DNA from: Schauerella fraxinea
Lineage (GTDB): Bacteria > Pseudomonadota > Gammaproteobacteria > Burkholderiales > Burkholderiaceae_B
Assembly: GCA_030849945.1 (NCBI GenBank)
Contig: JAVDKK010000001.1
Coordinates: forward strand, 930,001-994,000
Length of the DNA: 64,000 bases
Direction: 5' to 3'
This document shows positions 45,371-54,316 of the stretch, piece after piece; position 1 is the first letter of the stretch, and each line of letters starts with the position of its first letter. Under the pieces are notes generated by a model that ran no database searches, was not told the origin of the DNA, and saw nothing but the letters and a program-made list of their open reading frames with translations. The translations under genes and the position numbers were made by a program.

Positions 45371-46816
45371 ATGAATAACCAGAACGTGCCGCCGGCGCCC
45401 GCGACGCACGCGAACGCCGCAAATCCTTTGAACCCCGTGAATCCGCAGGCCGTGGGTGTCGATGCCAGCGCCGCAGCCGGCGCATACGCTGGGGCTGCAT
45501 CCGGCACGACGTTCACCGGCGCATCGTCCGGCAAGCAACGCATCGCCGTTCTCGGCGCAGGCCCCATGGGGCTGGCTGTCGCGTATCAGCTCGCACGAGA
45601 CGGTCACGAACCCGTGATATTCGAAGCGGACGATCGCATTGGCGGTATGACGGCGTCGTTCGATTTCAATGGGCTGCACATTGAGCGCTACTACCATTTT
45701 CATTGCATTTCAGACCATGCTTTTCTGAAGGTTCTGGACGAACTCGGCCTGGCCGACAAGATGCATTGGACCGAAACCAAGATGGGCTATTACTACAAGG
45801 GCAAAGTCGTGCCTTGGGGTAATCCGGTCGCGCTGTTGAAGTTTCCTGGCTTGAGCTTGATCGCCAAGTTCCGCTATGGGCTGCACGCGTTTTTGTCCAC
45901 CAAGCGCAACGACTGGAAGCCGCTCGATAACGTTGAGGCATCCAGCTGGATTCGCCGTTGGGTCGGCAAGGAAGCGTACGAGGTGCTGTGGCGCCGGTTG
46001 TTCGAATACAAGTTTTATAACTACGCAAATAATCTGTCGGCGGCGTGGATCTGGAGCCGCATCCGTCGCATCGGACGCTCGCGCTACAGCCTGTTCCGCG
46101 AGAAGTTGGGGTATCTGGATGGCGGCTCGAATACGCTGCTTGAAGGGATGCGCACCGATATCGAAAGCCATGGCGGCGTGTTTCGCTTGAAGACACCGGT
46201 GACGCGTGTGCGCATGGAAGATAGCGTCGTCAAAGGTGTGGAAACACCGGAAGGTTTCGAGGCGTTCGACAAGGTGATCAGCACGATTCCGTTGCCGCTC
46301 GTATCGCGTGTGATGCCGGACTTGCCGCAGGACGTGCTGGCCAAGTTCGGCTCGATGCACAACATTGCGGTGGTGTGCATCATCGCGAAACTGCGCACGC
46401 CGGTATCCGAAAATTTCTGGCTCAACATCAATTCGCCCGAGATGGATATTCCGGGTTTGGTTGAGTACTCGAACCTGCGCCCGATGCCGCATCACATTGT
46501 GTATGTGCCGTATTACGTGCCCGGCGAACATCCGTTGTATCAGGAGCCGGACGCGCACTTCATCGAGAAAGTGAAGCGCTATTTGAAGACGATCAATCCC
46601 GAGCTGGTGGAAGAGGATTTCATCGATATCAAGGCAAGCCGTTATCGCTACGCGCAACCGATTTGCGAGCCCGGCTTCCCGGCGCGTTTGCCGGATGTGG
46701 CGTTGCCCGTGAAGGGCCTGTGGGCGGCTGACACGTCGTACTACTACCCGGAAGACCGGGGCATCTCGGAAAGTATCGACTTTGGCCGCAAGATGGCTCG
46801 GCAGGCAGCAGCGTGA
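45371..46816 (+). CDS. FAD/NAD(P)-dependent amine-oxidase-like oxidoreductase
   Basis: 481 residues from ATG 45371 (GTG 45365 is an alternative). A disordered N-terminal stretch of about 55 residues, rich in Ala, Asn, Pro and Gly, precedes the dinucleotide motif IAVLGAGPMGLAVAYQLA and DRIGGMTASF. LHIERYYHFH, YKFYNYANNLSAAWIW and C-terminal GLWAADTSYYYPEDRGISES belong to the protoporphyrinogen-oxidase/UDP-galactopyranose-mutase-like FAD group that recurs in polysaccharide loci. Reaction unknown. Overlaps the GtrA gene by GTGA. Confidence 0.85.
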   Translation: MNNQNVPPAPATHANAANPLNPVNPQAVGVDASAAAGAYAGAASGTTFTGASSGKQRIAVLGAGPMGLAVAYQLARDGHEPVIFEADDRIGGMTASFDFNGLHIERYYHFHCISDHAFLKVLDELGLADKMHWTETKMGYYYKGKVVPWGNPVALLKFPGLSLIAKFRYGLHAFLSTKRNDWKPLDNVEASSWIRRWVGKEAYEVLWRRLFEYKFYNYANNLSAAWIWSRIRRIGRSRYSLFREKLGYLDGGSNTLLEGMRTDIESHGGVFRLKTPVTRVRMEDSVVKGVETPEGFEAFDKVISTIPLPLVSRVMPDLPQDVLAKFGSMHNIAVVCIIAKLRTPVSENFWLNINSPEMDIPGLVEYSNLRPMPHHIVYVPYYVPGEHPLYQEPDAHFIEKVKRYLKTINPELVEEDFIDIKASRYRYAQPICEPGFPARLPDVALPVKGLWAADTSYYYPEDRGISESIDFGRKMARQAAA

Positions 46817-47214
46817 CCTCGGCTTTTCTGTCGCGGCAGTTCGTGGTGTTCATCGTCACGGGCGGCACGGCCGCGCTCGTCAACTTTCTGAGCCGCATCG
46901 CCTATAACCAGGTGATGGGGTATCAGGCCGCCGTGATCGTGGCCTACCTGACGGGCATGGTGACGGCATTCATCCTCGCCAAGCTTTTCGTCTTCAAGGA
47001 AAGCAAGCAGGGGTTGCATCGCTCCGCGCTGATGTTTTGCCTGGTGAATGTGGTGGCGATCGCGCAAACGTGGGCGATCAGCGTCGGGCTGGCGTATTAC
47101 GTGCTGCCGGCGATGGGCGTCACCTCCTATGTGCGCGAGATCGCGCACGCGGTAGGTGTGGTGTTTCCCGTGTTCACGAGCTATCTCGGTCACAAGCACT
47201 TTTCGTTTCGCTGA
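46813..47214 (+). CDS. GtrA-family small membrane protein, candidate polyprenyl-P-sugar flippase
   Basis: 133 residues with four membrane helices, full GtrA length. FVVFIVTGGTAALVNFLSR opens helix 1 and LAKLFVFKES follows helix 2. GtrA proteins are proposed to flip polyprenyl-phosphate sugars; mycobacteria keep a GtrA protein (Rv3789) beside dprE1-dprE2, so its presence in this operon supports the arabinose reading. GTG start overlapping the FAD-gene stop. Confidence 0.9.
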   Translation: MTSAFLSRQFVVFIVTGGTAALVNFLSRIAYNQVMGYQAAVIVAYLTGMVTAFILAKLFVFKESKQGLHRSALMFCLVNVVAIAQTWAISVGLAYYVLPAMGVTSYVREIAHAVGVVFPVFTSYLGHKHFSFR

Positions 47215-47229
47215 TCCACGGCCGGCGAT

Positions 47230-48195
47230 ATGCGCATCAATCACGCACTGATCAGCTTGGGCATCGTGACGGCCGCCTACCTTGGCCTGCTCGTGTGGCT
47301 GGATGGCGAACGGGGGGTGTTTGCCCTGCTGCCCACGCTGGCGAGTGCCATGCCGGTGCTGCTTGTACTCACGGTCGCCTCGTGGCTGTTGCGGTACGCA
47401 CGGTGGTGGTGGCTGCTTCGAATGGCAGGGCATCCGCTGAATGGGTGGCGTTCGCTCGCGGCCTATCTGGCGGGCTTTGCTTTCACCGCCACACCGGGCA
47501 AGGTAGGTGAGCTTGTACGCATTCGCTATTACGGCAGGCAAGGCGTACCGGCCGAAGCGGTGGTGGCGGCGTTTGTATTCGAGCGCATGCTCGATCTGGT
47601 CGCAGTGCTGCTGCTGGCATTTCTAGGGTGGGGCGCGTTCGGGGGCATTTACACCACGCTCCTGATGTTCGTCACGGTGATCGTTGCTGCCGTGCTTGCC
47701 TGCGCATTTTATCCCGTGCTGTTGCAGGCCACAGGCGACCGGCTGGCAGCGTGGTCCATGCCGCGGTTGGCGGCCATCGTGCGCACCGTGTGCGCCGGCG
47801 TGGTGGGACTGCGGCAGTGGTTGACGTTGGGACGCGTGCTGGTGTCGTTGCTGTTCGGATTGGCGGCTTGGGGTGTGACGGCGGGCGCCTTTGCATGGCT
47901 GTTGTCGGAATTGTCGATCGATTTACCTTGGCAGCAGGCGCTGGCCATTTATCCGGCCGCCATGTTGGCAGGCGCCGCGTCCATGTTGCCTGGCGGACTG
48001 GGATCTACCGAGGCGGTGATTATTGCGCTGCTGGGCGATCAGGGCGTGGCACTAGCGCTGGCGTCATTGGCAGCAGTGGGTATTCGGCTGGCGACGCTGT
48101 GGTTTGCAATCGTTGTGGGATTGATCGCAGTGATCCGCCTGGAATCGCATGATCGTGTTCATGCGGAACGCCGCGATAACAGCAGCCCCGCATGA
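47230..48195 (+). CDS. LPG-synthase-type (UPF0104) integral membrane protein
   Basis: 321 residues, about eight membrane helices, matching the lysylphosphatidylglycerol synthase transmembrane family. Diagnostic are TPGKVGELVRIRYYG, VFERMLDLVAVLLLAF and MLPGGLGSTEAVIIALLG. No aminoacyl-transferase domain is attached. Such stand-alone proteins are common in glycan loci and are suspected lipid-intermediate flippases. Fifteen bases after gtrA; ATGA overlap with the next gene. Confidence 0.88.
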   Translation: MRINHALISLGIVTAAYLGLLVWLDGERGVFALLPTLASAMPVLLVLTVASWLLRYARWWWLLRMAGHPLNGWRSLAAYLAGFAFTATPGKVGELVRIRYYGRQGVPAEAVVAAFVFERMLDLVAVLLLAFLGWGAFGGIYTTLLMFVTVIVAAVLACAFYPVLLQATGDRLAAWSMPRLAAIVRTVCAGVVGLRQWLTLGRVLVSLLFGLAAWGVTAGAFAWLLSELSIDLPWQQALAIYPAAMLAGAASMLPGGLGSTEAVIIALLGDQGVALALASLAAVGIRLATLWFAIVVGLIAVIRLESHDRVHAERRDNSSPA

Positions 48196-50021
48196 CCGAC
48201 ATCAAAGCCATCCCGCCTGCGCGTGGCGATAACCACAGGCTGACCCATCCGCAGCGTATGTCGCTCGTTGGGCGCGTTTGCGCATGCATGGCCCGTTTCG
48301 GTGTGCTCGGCTATGCCGGCATCGCCATGGCGGTGATTGCATTCGTATTTATCGTGCTCGCGATTGTGGGCGGCGTGCGGCAATATCTCCCTGTGCCGTA
48401 TTGGGACATGTGGCAGGGTTACGTGGGTTTTCTTACCCAAAGCGATCTGTCGACGTGGCAAGCGTGGTGGGGGCAGCATAACGAGCATCGCATCCTCATC
48501 TCTCGCCTGTTGTTCTGGCTCGACTTCAATGTGTTCGGCGCGTCGTTTATTTTCTTGGTGGTCGTGAACTATCTGCTCGCCGCTGCGGCAGTGTTGCTTT
48601 TGCTATGGGCGCTGCGCGAACGGATCGGCTCGACATCGGCGCGGTCCGGCGCACTGCTCATTGCCGCCTTGATACCTGTCGCGGGGTTTTCATGGACGCA
48701 GTCCGAAAACTTCAATTGGGCATTCCAGAGTCAGTTCTTTCTGGCGCAGAGTGTGCCGCTGGCAGCCTTGCTGGCGCTCTATCGCTCGCAATCGCCGATG
48801 CATCGCGGTGGGTTCGTGGGCGCATGTGCGTTGGGTGTCGCCGCATGCGGAACAATGGCGAACGGCGTCGGTGCGCTGCCTTTGATGGTCGTGATGGCAG
48901 TACTGTCAGGCCACTCGAAACGCCGGATACTCATCCTGGGCGCGTTGACGGTGGCGATGCTGGGGTATTACTTCAGCGACTACCAATCTTCTGCCGCTGC
49001 CCGATCGATCGATGTGCTCACGCTGCACGCTGTCGCGTTGGCACAGTACACCTTGGTGTATTTAGGCGCGCCGGTGTTCTGGGCCATTTCCAATCAGGCG
49101 ATCTTGCAGCCCAGTCTGGCGGCACCGTTGGCCGCGGTTGCGGGTAGTGTGTTGCTCATGCTGGCGTTCGGATACTTGGTTCACGCGACACGCCGCGAGC
49201 CGCGCGATGGGTTGGGTATCGCGTTGTCGCTATTCATCTTGTACGTTGCAGCGACCGCGCTCCTGACGGCCTTGGGGCGCTACGACAACGGCGTGGCGCA
49301 GGCGGCGTCCAGTCGTTATCAGACGCCGGTATTGATGGCCTGGTGCGCCTTGCTGGTGCTGCTGGCGCCTGCGCTTTTGCGCGGGCTTGCGCGGCTGCCG
49401 TGGCTCGGCGCGGCGGCCCTGCTGGTGATTCCGATCGTGATGTGGCCGGTTCAGCACTCGGCGCTCAATCACGACCGCGATCGCGCTTTCGAGCGTTGGA
49501 TTGCAGTGTTGGCGCTAGATATGGGGGTGCGCGATCAACAGCAGATCGGACGCATCTATCCTAATGTCGATCACGCCCTATTGTTGAGCAAGCCGCTCGA
49601 TGCTGAAGACGTAGGCGTGTTCGGCGATCCGCTGCTCGATCCGGTCGATGAGACGATGGGTTCGCTGCAACGAAGCGATGTGCCGGTGCTGCAGTGCAGC
49701 GGAGCGTTGACGGCATTGCGACCCATCGTGGGGGACGCGCGCTTCCTGCAACTTGAAGGGGAAATCAGCAGTCCTTGGGCGCGACGTACCCAATCGATGG
49801 TGTCGGTCCTCGATAAGGATGGGCGTGTCGTCGGGTTTGCCGTCACCATGGCCCGGGGCCGTGACGCGAGAAACGATGCGACGTCGCAGCATGATTTGAC
49901 GCGGTTTTCAGGATATGTGGACGCAAAACAACTTGGTGCGACACTTGTGTTGATCGGGCAAGAGCCGGCATGCAAGTTGCAAGTGCAGGTGCCGATTCGT
50001 CCCTTTACAATCCGGCAGTAA
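48192..50021 (+). CDS. GT-C-like polytopic membrane protein A (candidate arabinosyltransferase)
   Basis: 609 residues: about ten membrane helices then a soluble C-terminal domain (about 480-609). The first predicted periplasmic loop has PYWDMWQGY (D72) and WWGQHNEHRI (E98), an acidic pair placed as in GT-C transferases that use polyprenyl-phosphate donors. SENFNWAFQSQFFLAQ follows in the next loop. The same blocks occur in the protein at 60535-62235, so these are paralogues. Position after the GtrA and DprE-like genes makes a periplasmic transferase role plausible. No named family recognised. Confidence 0.82.
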   Translation: MTDIKAIPPARGDNHRLTHPQRMSLVGRVCACMARFGVLGYAGIAMAVIAFVFIVLAIVGGVRQYLPVPYWDMWQGYVGFLTQSDLSTWQAWWGQHNEHRILISRLLFWLDFNVFGASFIFLVVVNYLLAAAAVLLLLWALRERIGSTSARSGALLIAALIPVAGFSWTQSENFNWAFQSQFFLAQSVPLAALLALYRSQSPMHRGGFVGACALGVAACGTMANGVGALPLMVVMAVLSGHSKRRILILGALTVAMLGYYFSDYQSSAAARSIDVLTLHAVALAQYTLVYLGAPVFWAISNQAILQPSLAAPLAAVAGSVLLMLAFGYLVHATRREPRDGLGIALSLFILYVAATALLTALGRYDNGVAQAASSRYQTPVLMAWCALLVLLAPALLRGLARLPWLGAAALLVIPIVMWPVQHSALNHDRDRAFERWIAVLALDMGVRDQQQIGRIYPNVDHALLLSKPLDAEDVGVFGDPLLDPVDETMGSLQRSDVPVLQCSGALTALRPIVGDARFLQLEGEISSPWARRTQSMVSVLDKDGRVVGFAVTMARGRDARNDATSQHDLTRFSGYVDAKQLGATLVLIGQEPACKLQVQVPIRPFTIRQ

Positions 50022-50108
50022 CCTTTAGCCCGCCCACGCGTCCGATCTTCGGGGCTCGGCTTCCGTCGACATTACCTGCCGTTAGTGGCGTGACCGAGCG
50101 CACGAGAA

Positions 50109-51515
50109 ATGGTCTTCAGTTCCATCACGTTCCTGTTTTATTTCTTGCCGATTTTCTTTGGCATTTACTACTTCACGTCGTACAAAAATCTGACGCTGCT
50201 GCTGGGCAGTATTATTTTTTATGCGTGGGGTGAGCCTCGCTTCGTCCCCTTGCTGTTGGCTTCGGCCACCTTGAACTACGTTTTCGGTGCGCTGGTGTTT
50301 CGCATCACGGGCCGCATGAAATGGTGGCTGCTCGTGGCCGGGGTGGCCTCGAATCTCCTGGTGCTGATCTACTTCAAGTACACAGGCTTTCTGCTCTCGG
50401 CGTTCAACGATTTGATCGGACCCCATCGGTCGCCGCTGCCCGTGCCCGAGATTTTGCTGCCGCTGGGCATTTCGTTTTGGACGTTCCAGGGAATTTCTTA
50501 TCTGATCGACGTGTATCGCGGCGTGATCCCGGCGCAGAGCAGCTTTGTGAATTTCGCGATGTACAAGGCGATGTTTCCCCAACTTATCGCGGGGCCCATT
50601 GTCCGGTATCAACAGGTCGCGCGCGAGATCGCTTCCCGCCACATCAGCAATGCCGATGTGATGAGCGGCCTGTCGCAGTTTCTTGTGGGGCTCGCGCAGA
50701 AAGTATTGATCTCCAATACGGTTGCCATCTCGGCCGATCGCATTTTCGGACTCGAGTCTGCAAGCCTGTCGCCGGGTGTGGCCTGGTGGGGAATCGTTGC
50801 CTACACCATCCAGATTTTCTACGACTTTGCCGGCTACTCAAACATGGCGATCGGCCTGGGACGCATGCTCGGGTTTCAATATCCGATCAATTTTGCACAG
50901 CCGTATTCGTCGTTGTCGATCACCGAATTTTGGCGTCGCTGGCATATCAGTTTGTCGAGCTGGTTTCGCGACTACTTGTACATCCCGCTCGGGGGCAGTC
51001 GGGTAGGCCCCTGGCGCATTTACTTCAACTTATCGTTGGTGTTTTTGCTCTGTGGGCTGTGGCACGGTGCGGCCTGGACGTTTGTGGTGTGGGGCGCTTG
51101 GCACGGCATGTTGCTTGTGATCGAGCGTGCCGGCTGGTCGACCATGCTCGCGCGTTTGCCAAATGTGGTCTGTAGGCTCTACACGTTGCTGGCCGTGATG
51201 CTGGGGTGGGTGTTCTTTCGTGCGGACACCGTGCCGCATGCGGTGTCGTATCTCGGTGCGATGTTTGGCATGTCCAGCGGCACGGGCGCACCCTGGCAGA
51301 TGTATGTGCCGCACACGGCTGTGGCCGCCATCGCGATCGGGGGCGCGCTGGCCCTGTTCCGGCGCGACCAATGGCCGAGTGCGATTCAGCAGCGGTTGGC
51401 CGATGCGCACTGGTTGAGAGCACTCGCGGTACCGACGCTTGCCGTTCTCTTCCTGGTGAGTGTTGCGAGCCTCGCAGCGGGCACGTACAACCCCTTCATC
51501 TATTTCCGGTTTTGA
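50109..51515 (+). CDS. MBOAT-family O-acyltransferase (AlgI-like)
   Basis: 468 residues, about 11-12 membrane helices. MVFSSITFLFYFLPIFF, MFPQLIAGPIVRYQQV, FAGYSNMAIGLGRMLGF, FWRRWHISLSSWFRDYLYIP and the catalytic His in LCGLWHGAAWTFV are AlgI/PatA signatures. It would pass an acyl group, usually acetyl, across the inner membrane to a periplasmic partner, which follows 2 bases later. Confidence 0.95.
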   Translation: MVFSSITFLFYFLPIFFGIYYFTSYKNLTLLLGSIIFYAWGEPRFVPLLLASATLNYVFGALVFRITGRMKWWLLVAGVASNLLVLIYFKYTGFLLSAFNDLIGPHRSPLPVPEILLPLGISFWTFQGISYLIDVYRGVIPAQSSFVNFAMYKAMFPQLIAGPIVRYQQVAREIASRHISNADVMSGLSQFLVGLAQKVLISNTVAISADRIFGLESASLSPGVAWWGIVAYTIQIFYDFAGYSNMAIGLGRMLGFQYPINFAQPYSSLSITEFWRRWHISLSSWFRDYLYIPLGGSRVGPWRIYFNLSLVFLLCGLWHGAAWTFVVWGAWHGMLLVIERAGWSTMLARLPNVVCRLYTLLAVMLGWVFFRADTVPHAVSYLGAMFGMSSGTGAPWQMYVPHTAVAAIAIGGALALFRRDQWPSAIQQRLADAHWLRALAVPTLAVLFLVSVASLAAGTYNPFIYFRF

Positions 51516-51517
51516 TC

Positions 51518-53014
51518 ATGGCCCACGGAAATCATCGACGACGTAGTTGGGGCCCTGTGGCCGGGTGGCTTGTGGTGGCGGCGTTTGCGATACCGGCCGT
51601 TGTCGGCGCGCTGTCGACCACCACGATCAAGGCCGAGAATCGGTTGTTTGCACAATGGCCTGGGTTGCCGCGTACCGTGGAGGCCATGTTCGCTTGGCCG
51701 GCCAAGATGAGCGACTACGTGAATGACCAGTTCGGCCTGCGGGATCCCCTGATCCGCTTGAACAACCTCGTGCGCTTCGAGATCTTTGCTGAATCGGCGA
51801 AGAAAGATATTTTGCTGGGTAAGGATGATTGGCTGTTTCGTTCGGCAGACGGCGAGAATGCACCTTTGGACGGCATGCTGTTGCGGGCCTGCGGCAAGGG
51901 TTCGCCGCTATGGAGCGCGGATTATCAAGCAGACGTGATTGACCGGGTGCTTTCGGATACGGTGGCGCGGGGGCTGAATGCGCGCCTTCTTGTTGTTCCC
52001 TCGGCGTCGAATGTGTATCGGGATCATCTGCCGGCCTGGTTCGGCGAGTACTGCGGCGATGTCTATCCGATAGAGCAGGTTGTGTCGTCGCCTTTGCTGG
52101 ATGACGTCAATCGGCCACGGGTGCTTTATCCCTTGGCACGCATGCAGCGCGAGCGTGAGCAGTACGACGTCTACCCACGCTCCAATTTTCATTGGGATGG
52201 TGAAGCGGTGCGCCGTCAGGCGGCCGAACTGGCGCAGGCGTATGGGCGTTCGGCAGGAACCCCTTTGGTCACGACCGTGGTCGAGAAGGTGCCGGAGAAT
52301 ATCGGCGAGGCGCTCATCGGCGTGCCGAGCCCACGTAATCGGGTACTTGAGCCGAATCTTGCCGCATCCGGAATTGAAGGCTGTACGGGCGGTGCGGGAT
52401 GTTTCGGTGCCGTCGACGATCTCGCAGCGCGCCTCATGATCGTGTCGCGCTATACGAATCCGAAAGCGGCACCTGGAAAGCTGGTGATTATTTCGGACTC
52501 GTTCGGCCCGTATTTGAGCCGCTGGATGACACCCTACTATCGTGAGGTTGTGCAGTTGGCGACGAACACGATCCGTAGTTTGAGCGCGGACGACATGCAG
52601 CGCCTCGCTTCATTTGCCTTCTCTGAAGAGGGCGGCGATGTGCTGTTCCTCTATAACGAACTCAATGTCAGCGAAGTGCTTCTTGCGACTAACGTCGAGA
52701 CGTTTCTGCCCTTTATTGCGCCGCCGTCGCAACACGGTAAAGCGCCAAGCGATTTGCCGATCGGGTTTTACCCTACCAACGCCGAATGGGTTTTTGGCTT
52801 TGCACGCGGCCGCCCCATGTTTCTCACGCGCAATGGCGACGTTGCACGTGCGCAGTACGTGCCGGGTGCCTTGCTGACGTTTCGCGATGGCGAGCAACGC
52901 CGAATCACGGAGGCCGTTTCATTAGGCGATTATCTGCATGTGTACTACGAAGGCGCGATCGTGGACGGCAATCGTGCCGGACCCCCTGATCGGGTGACGG
53001 TGTCGCCGCAGTAG
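51518..53014 (+). CDS. AlgX/AlgJ-like SGNH acetyltransferase partner of the MBOAT protein
   Basis: 498 residues with an N-terminal signal-anchor (GWLVVAAFAIPAVVGAL). Residues about 55-420 fit the AlgJ/AlgX/DltD-like SGNH domain: VNDQFGLRDPLIRLNN, LLGKDDWLF, RSNFHWDGEA (His-Asp pair) and IISDSFGPYL (nucleophile Ser). A C-terminal beta-rich tail of about 80 residues (PIGFYPTNAEWVFGF onward) is extra relative to AlgJ. Periplasmic O-acetylation of the exported glycan is the probable role. ATG 51518 chosen because the upstream frame overlaps the MBOAT gene. Confidence 0.87.
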   Translation: MAHGNHRRRSWGPVAGWLVVAAFAIPAVVGALSTTTIKAENRLFAQWPGLPRTVEAMFAWPAKMSDYVNDQFGLRDPLIRLNNLVRFEIFAESAKKDILLGKDDWLFRSADGENAPLDGMLLRACGKGSPLWSADYQADVIDRVLSDTVARGLNARLLVVPSASNVYRDHLPAWFGEYCGDVYPIEQVVSSPLLDDVNRPRVLYPLARMQREREQYDVYPRSNFHWDGEAVRRQAAELAQAYGRSAGTPLVTTVVEKVPENIGEALIGVPSPRNRVLEPNLAASGIEGCTGGAGCFGAVDDLAARLMIVSRYTNPKAAPGKLVIISDSFGPYLSRWMTPYYREVVQLATNTIRSLSADDMQRLASFAFSEEGGDVLFLYNELNVSEVLLATNVETFLPFIAPPSQHGKAPSDLPIGFYPTNAEWVFGFARGRPMFLTRNGDVARAQYVPGALLTFRDGEQRRITEAVSLGDYLHVYYEGAIVDGNRAGPPDRVTVSPQ

Positions 53015-53110
53015 CGCACGCCTAACCGTCGTGAAGGATCTGAGGATTCGTCGCGTCGACAGGGAATGGTGGCTTGCGCGGATGGTTGCGTCAGCACGGC
53101 CGATGCGACG

Positions 53111-53150
53111 TCAACTGCCGGTGTTGCGGCCCGGTCTGGCCGGCAGTTGA
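53111..53150. repeat. Perfect 11-bp inverted repeat at the convergent gene ends
   Basis: TCAACTGCCGG (53111-53121) and CCGGCAGTTGA (53140-53150) with an 18-base loop. The left arm includes the stop codon of the minus-strand membrane gene, 97 bases from the end of the AlgX-like gene. It could end transcription from either side, but there is no U-tract on either strand. Confidence 0.4.
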
Positions 53151-54316
53151 ACGCTGTAGGGTTCTGGATTGATGGGAATATCGACGGCGTACCCCGCATC
53201 GATATTCCTAGCCTGTTCGGTCCATGGCTTATGGGGGTAAATGTATTTGCGCCACCATTCCAGGCCGCCGTTCTCCACTGCACCGATGCTCAGCACAAGT
53301 GCCAGCATGCCCACGATCTTTTTCCAATGCGCACTCGCGTAGAGCGCGCCTGCAAGGATCCATAGCGTGAGTACCTTCGGCACATAAAAATACCGATCGT
53401 CCACGGTTGGAAAGTCGAGATGGCGCGAATGCCCGGGCATGAACTTCAGCCAGATGGAAACAAGGATGAGGGCGATGAAGAACAGCAGGGCCATGTTCAA
53501 CCGGCGCTGTGTCGACCACCAGGCCAAGGCGAGCACGATAGCGCCATAGCAGAACGTGAGCAGGAGCGCATACCAGGTGTCGCTGCGCCAGCCGTACGCC
53601 AGATTTCCCGCCCAGCGATCGAGAATCGTGAGCGCCAGGTGCATGGGTTCGCGGTCGCCGGCGAAGCTCACATAGTTGTTGGCGACGGAAATGATTTGAA
53701 CGAGCGCGGCAGTCGCTGCCAGCGCGGCCAGCCAGATAGCGTGACGGTCACGGCGCTCGAAAACGCGCCACACGAACAACGGCAAGGCAAAGAGCGAGAA
53801 GGGCCCAGATAGGCCAGCAAGCGCGATGAATACCCGCTGGTTGACGCGATTGCCGAACGACTCTGGCGTAGCCGTCATCGCGATAAGCGGCAAGGCGCAC
53901 GCCATGATCCATTGCGCATTGGTAATGGTGCCGAAGACCTCGCCTGTATGGGGCACGGCAAACAACAGCAGTGCCAACACCCAAGCGTACGGCAATCGGC
54001 AAAACGCGATGGTCAGCACCACCCACACCATCACGCCGAGGTTTATCCAGGCATAGATCGTCGGTGCCCAGACAGCGCTGAAGGGCGATGCGATGAGTGC
54101 AGTCAGCCGCGGAACGGCATGCACATAGCCGGCGAAGGGCGTGAGTAGCGCATCCGTACCCAACAGCAGTTGTTCCTGGAGAAATACCTTGCCATCTTCC
54201 GCGTAAAGATAAGGGCGCCATAGCGCTGCGCCGACCCGGTGCACGTAAAGCCCCATCGCGGCGATGGCCGCCAACAGGGGGAGCACGCTTCTCTTGAGCA
54301 TGTGCCAGATGCTCAC
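53111..54316 (-). CDS. GT-C-like polytopic membrane protein C
   Basis: 401 residues from GTG 54316, which overlaps the upstream stop as GTGA and has GGGAG just before it; ATG 54301 is an alternative. About nine membrane helices. The first periplasmic loop has RPYLYAEDGKVFLQEQLLLG, an acidic Glu-Asp pair where GT-C enzymes hold their catalytic acid. Not obviously related to the paralogous pair at 48192 and 60535. Donor and acceptor unknown. Co-transcribed with the 664-residue protein upstream of it. Confidence 0.8.
   Translation of the reverse strand: MSIWHMLKRSVLPLLAAIAAMGLYVHRVGAALWRPYLYAEDGKVFLQEQLLLGTDALLTPFAGYVHAVPRLTALIASPFSAVWAPTIYAWINLGVMVWVVLTIAFCRLPYAWVLALLLFAVPHTGEVFGTITNAQWIMACALPLIAMTATPESFGNRVNQRVFIALAGLSGPFSLFALPLFVWRVFERRDRHAIWLAALAATAALVQIISVANNYVSFAGDREPMHLALTILDRWAGNLAYGWRSDTWYALLLTFCYGAIVLALAWWSTQRRLNMALLFFIALILVSIWLKFMPGHSRHLDFPTVDDRYFYVPKVLTLWILAGALYASAHWKKIVGMLALVLSIGAVENGGLEWWRKYIYPHKPWTEQARNIDAGYAVDIPINPEPYSVQLPARPGRNTGS

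Noticed and set aside
45371..46816. Considered as UDP-galactopyranose mutase
   Set aside because: The FAD motif and size fit loosely, but the Glf-specific active-site segments could not be seen, so only the wider FAD oxidoreductase group is claimed.
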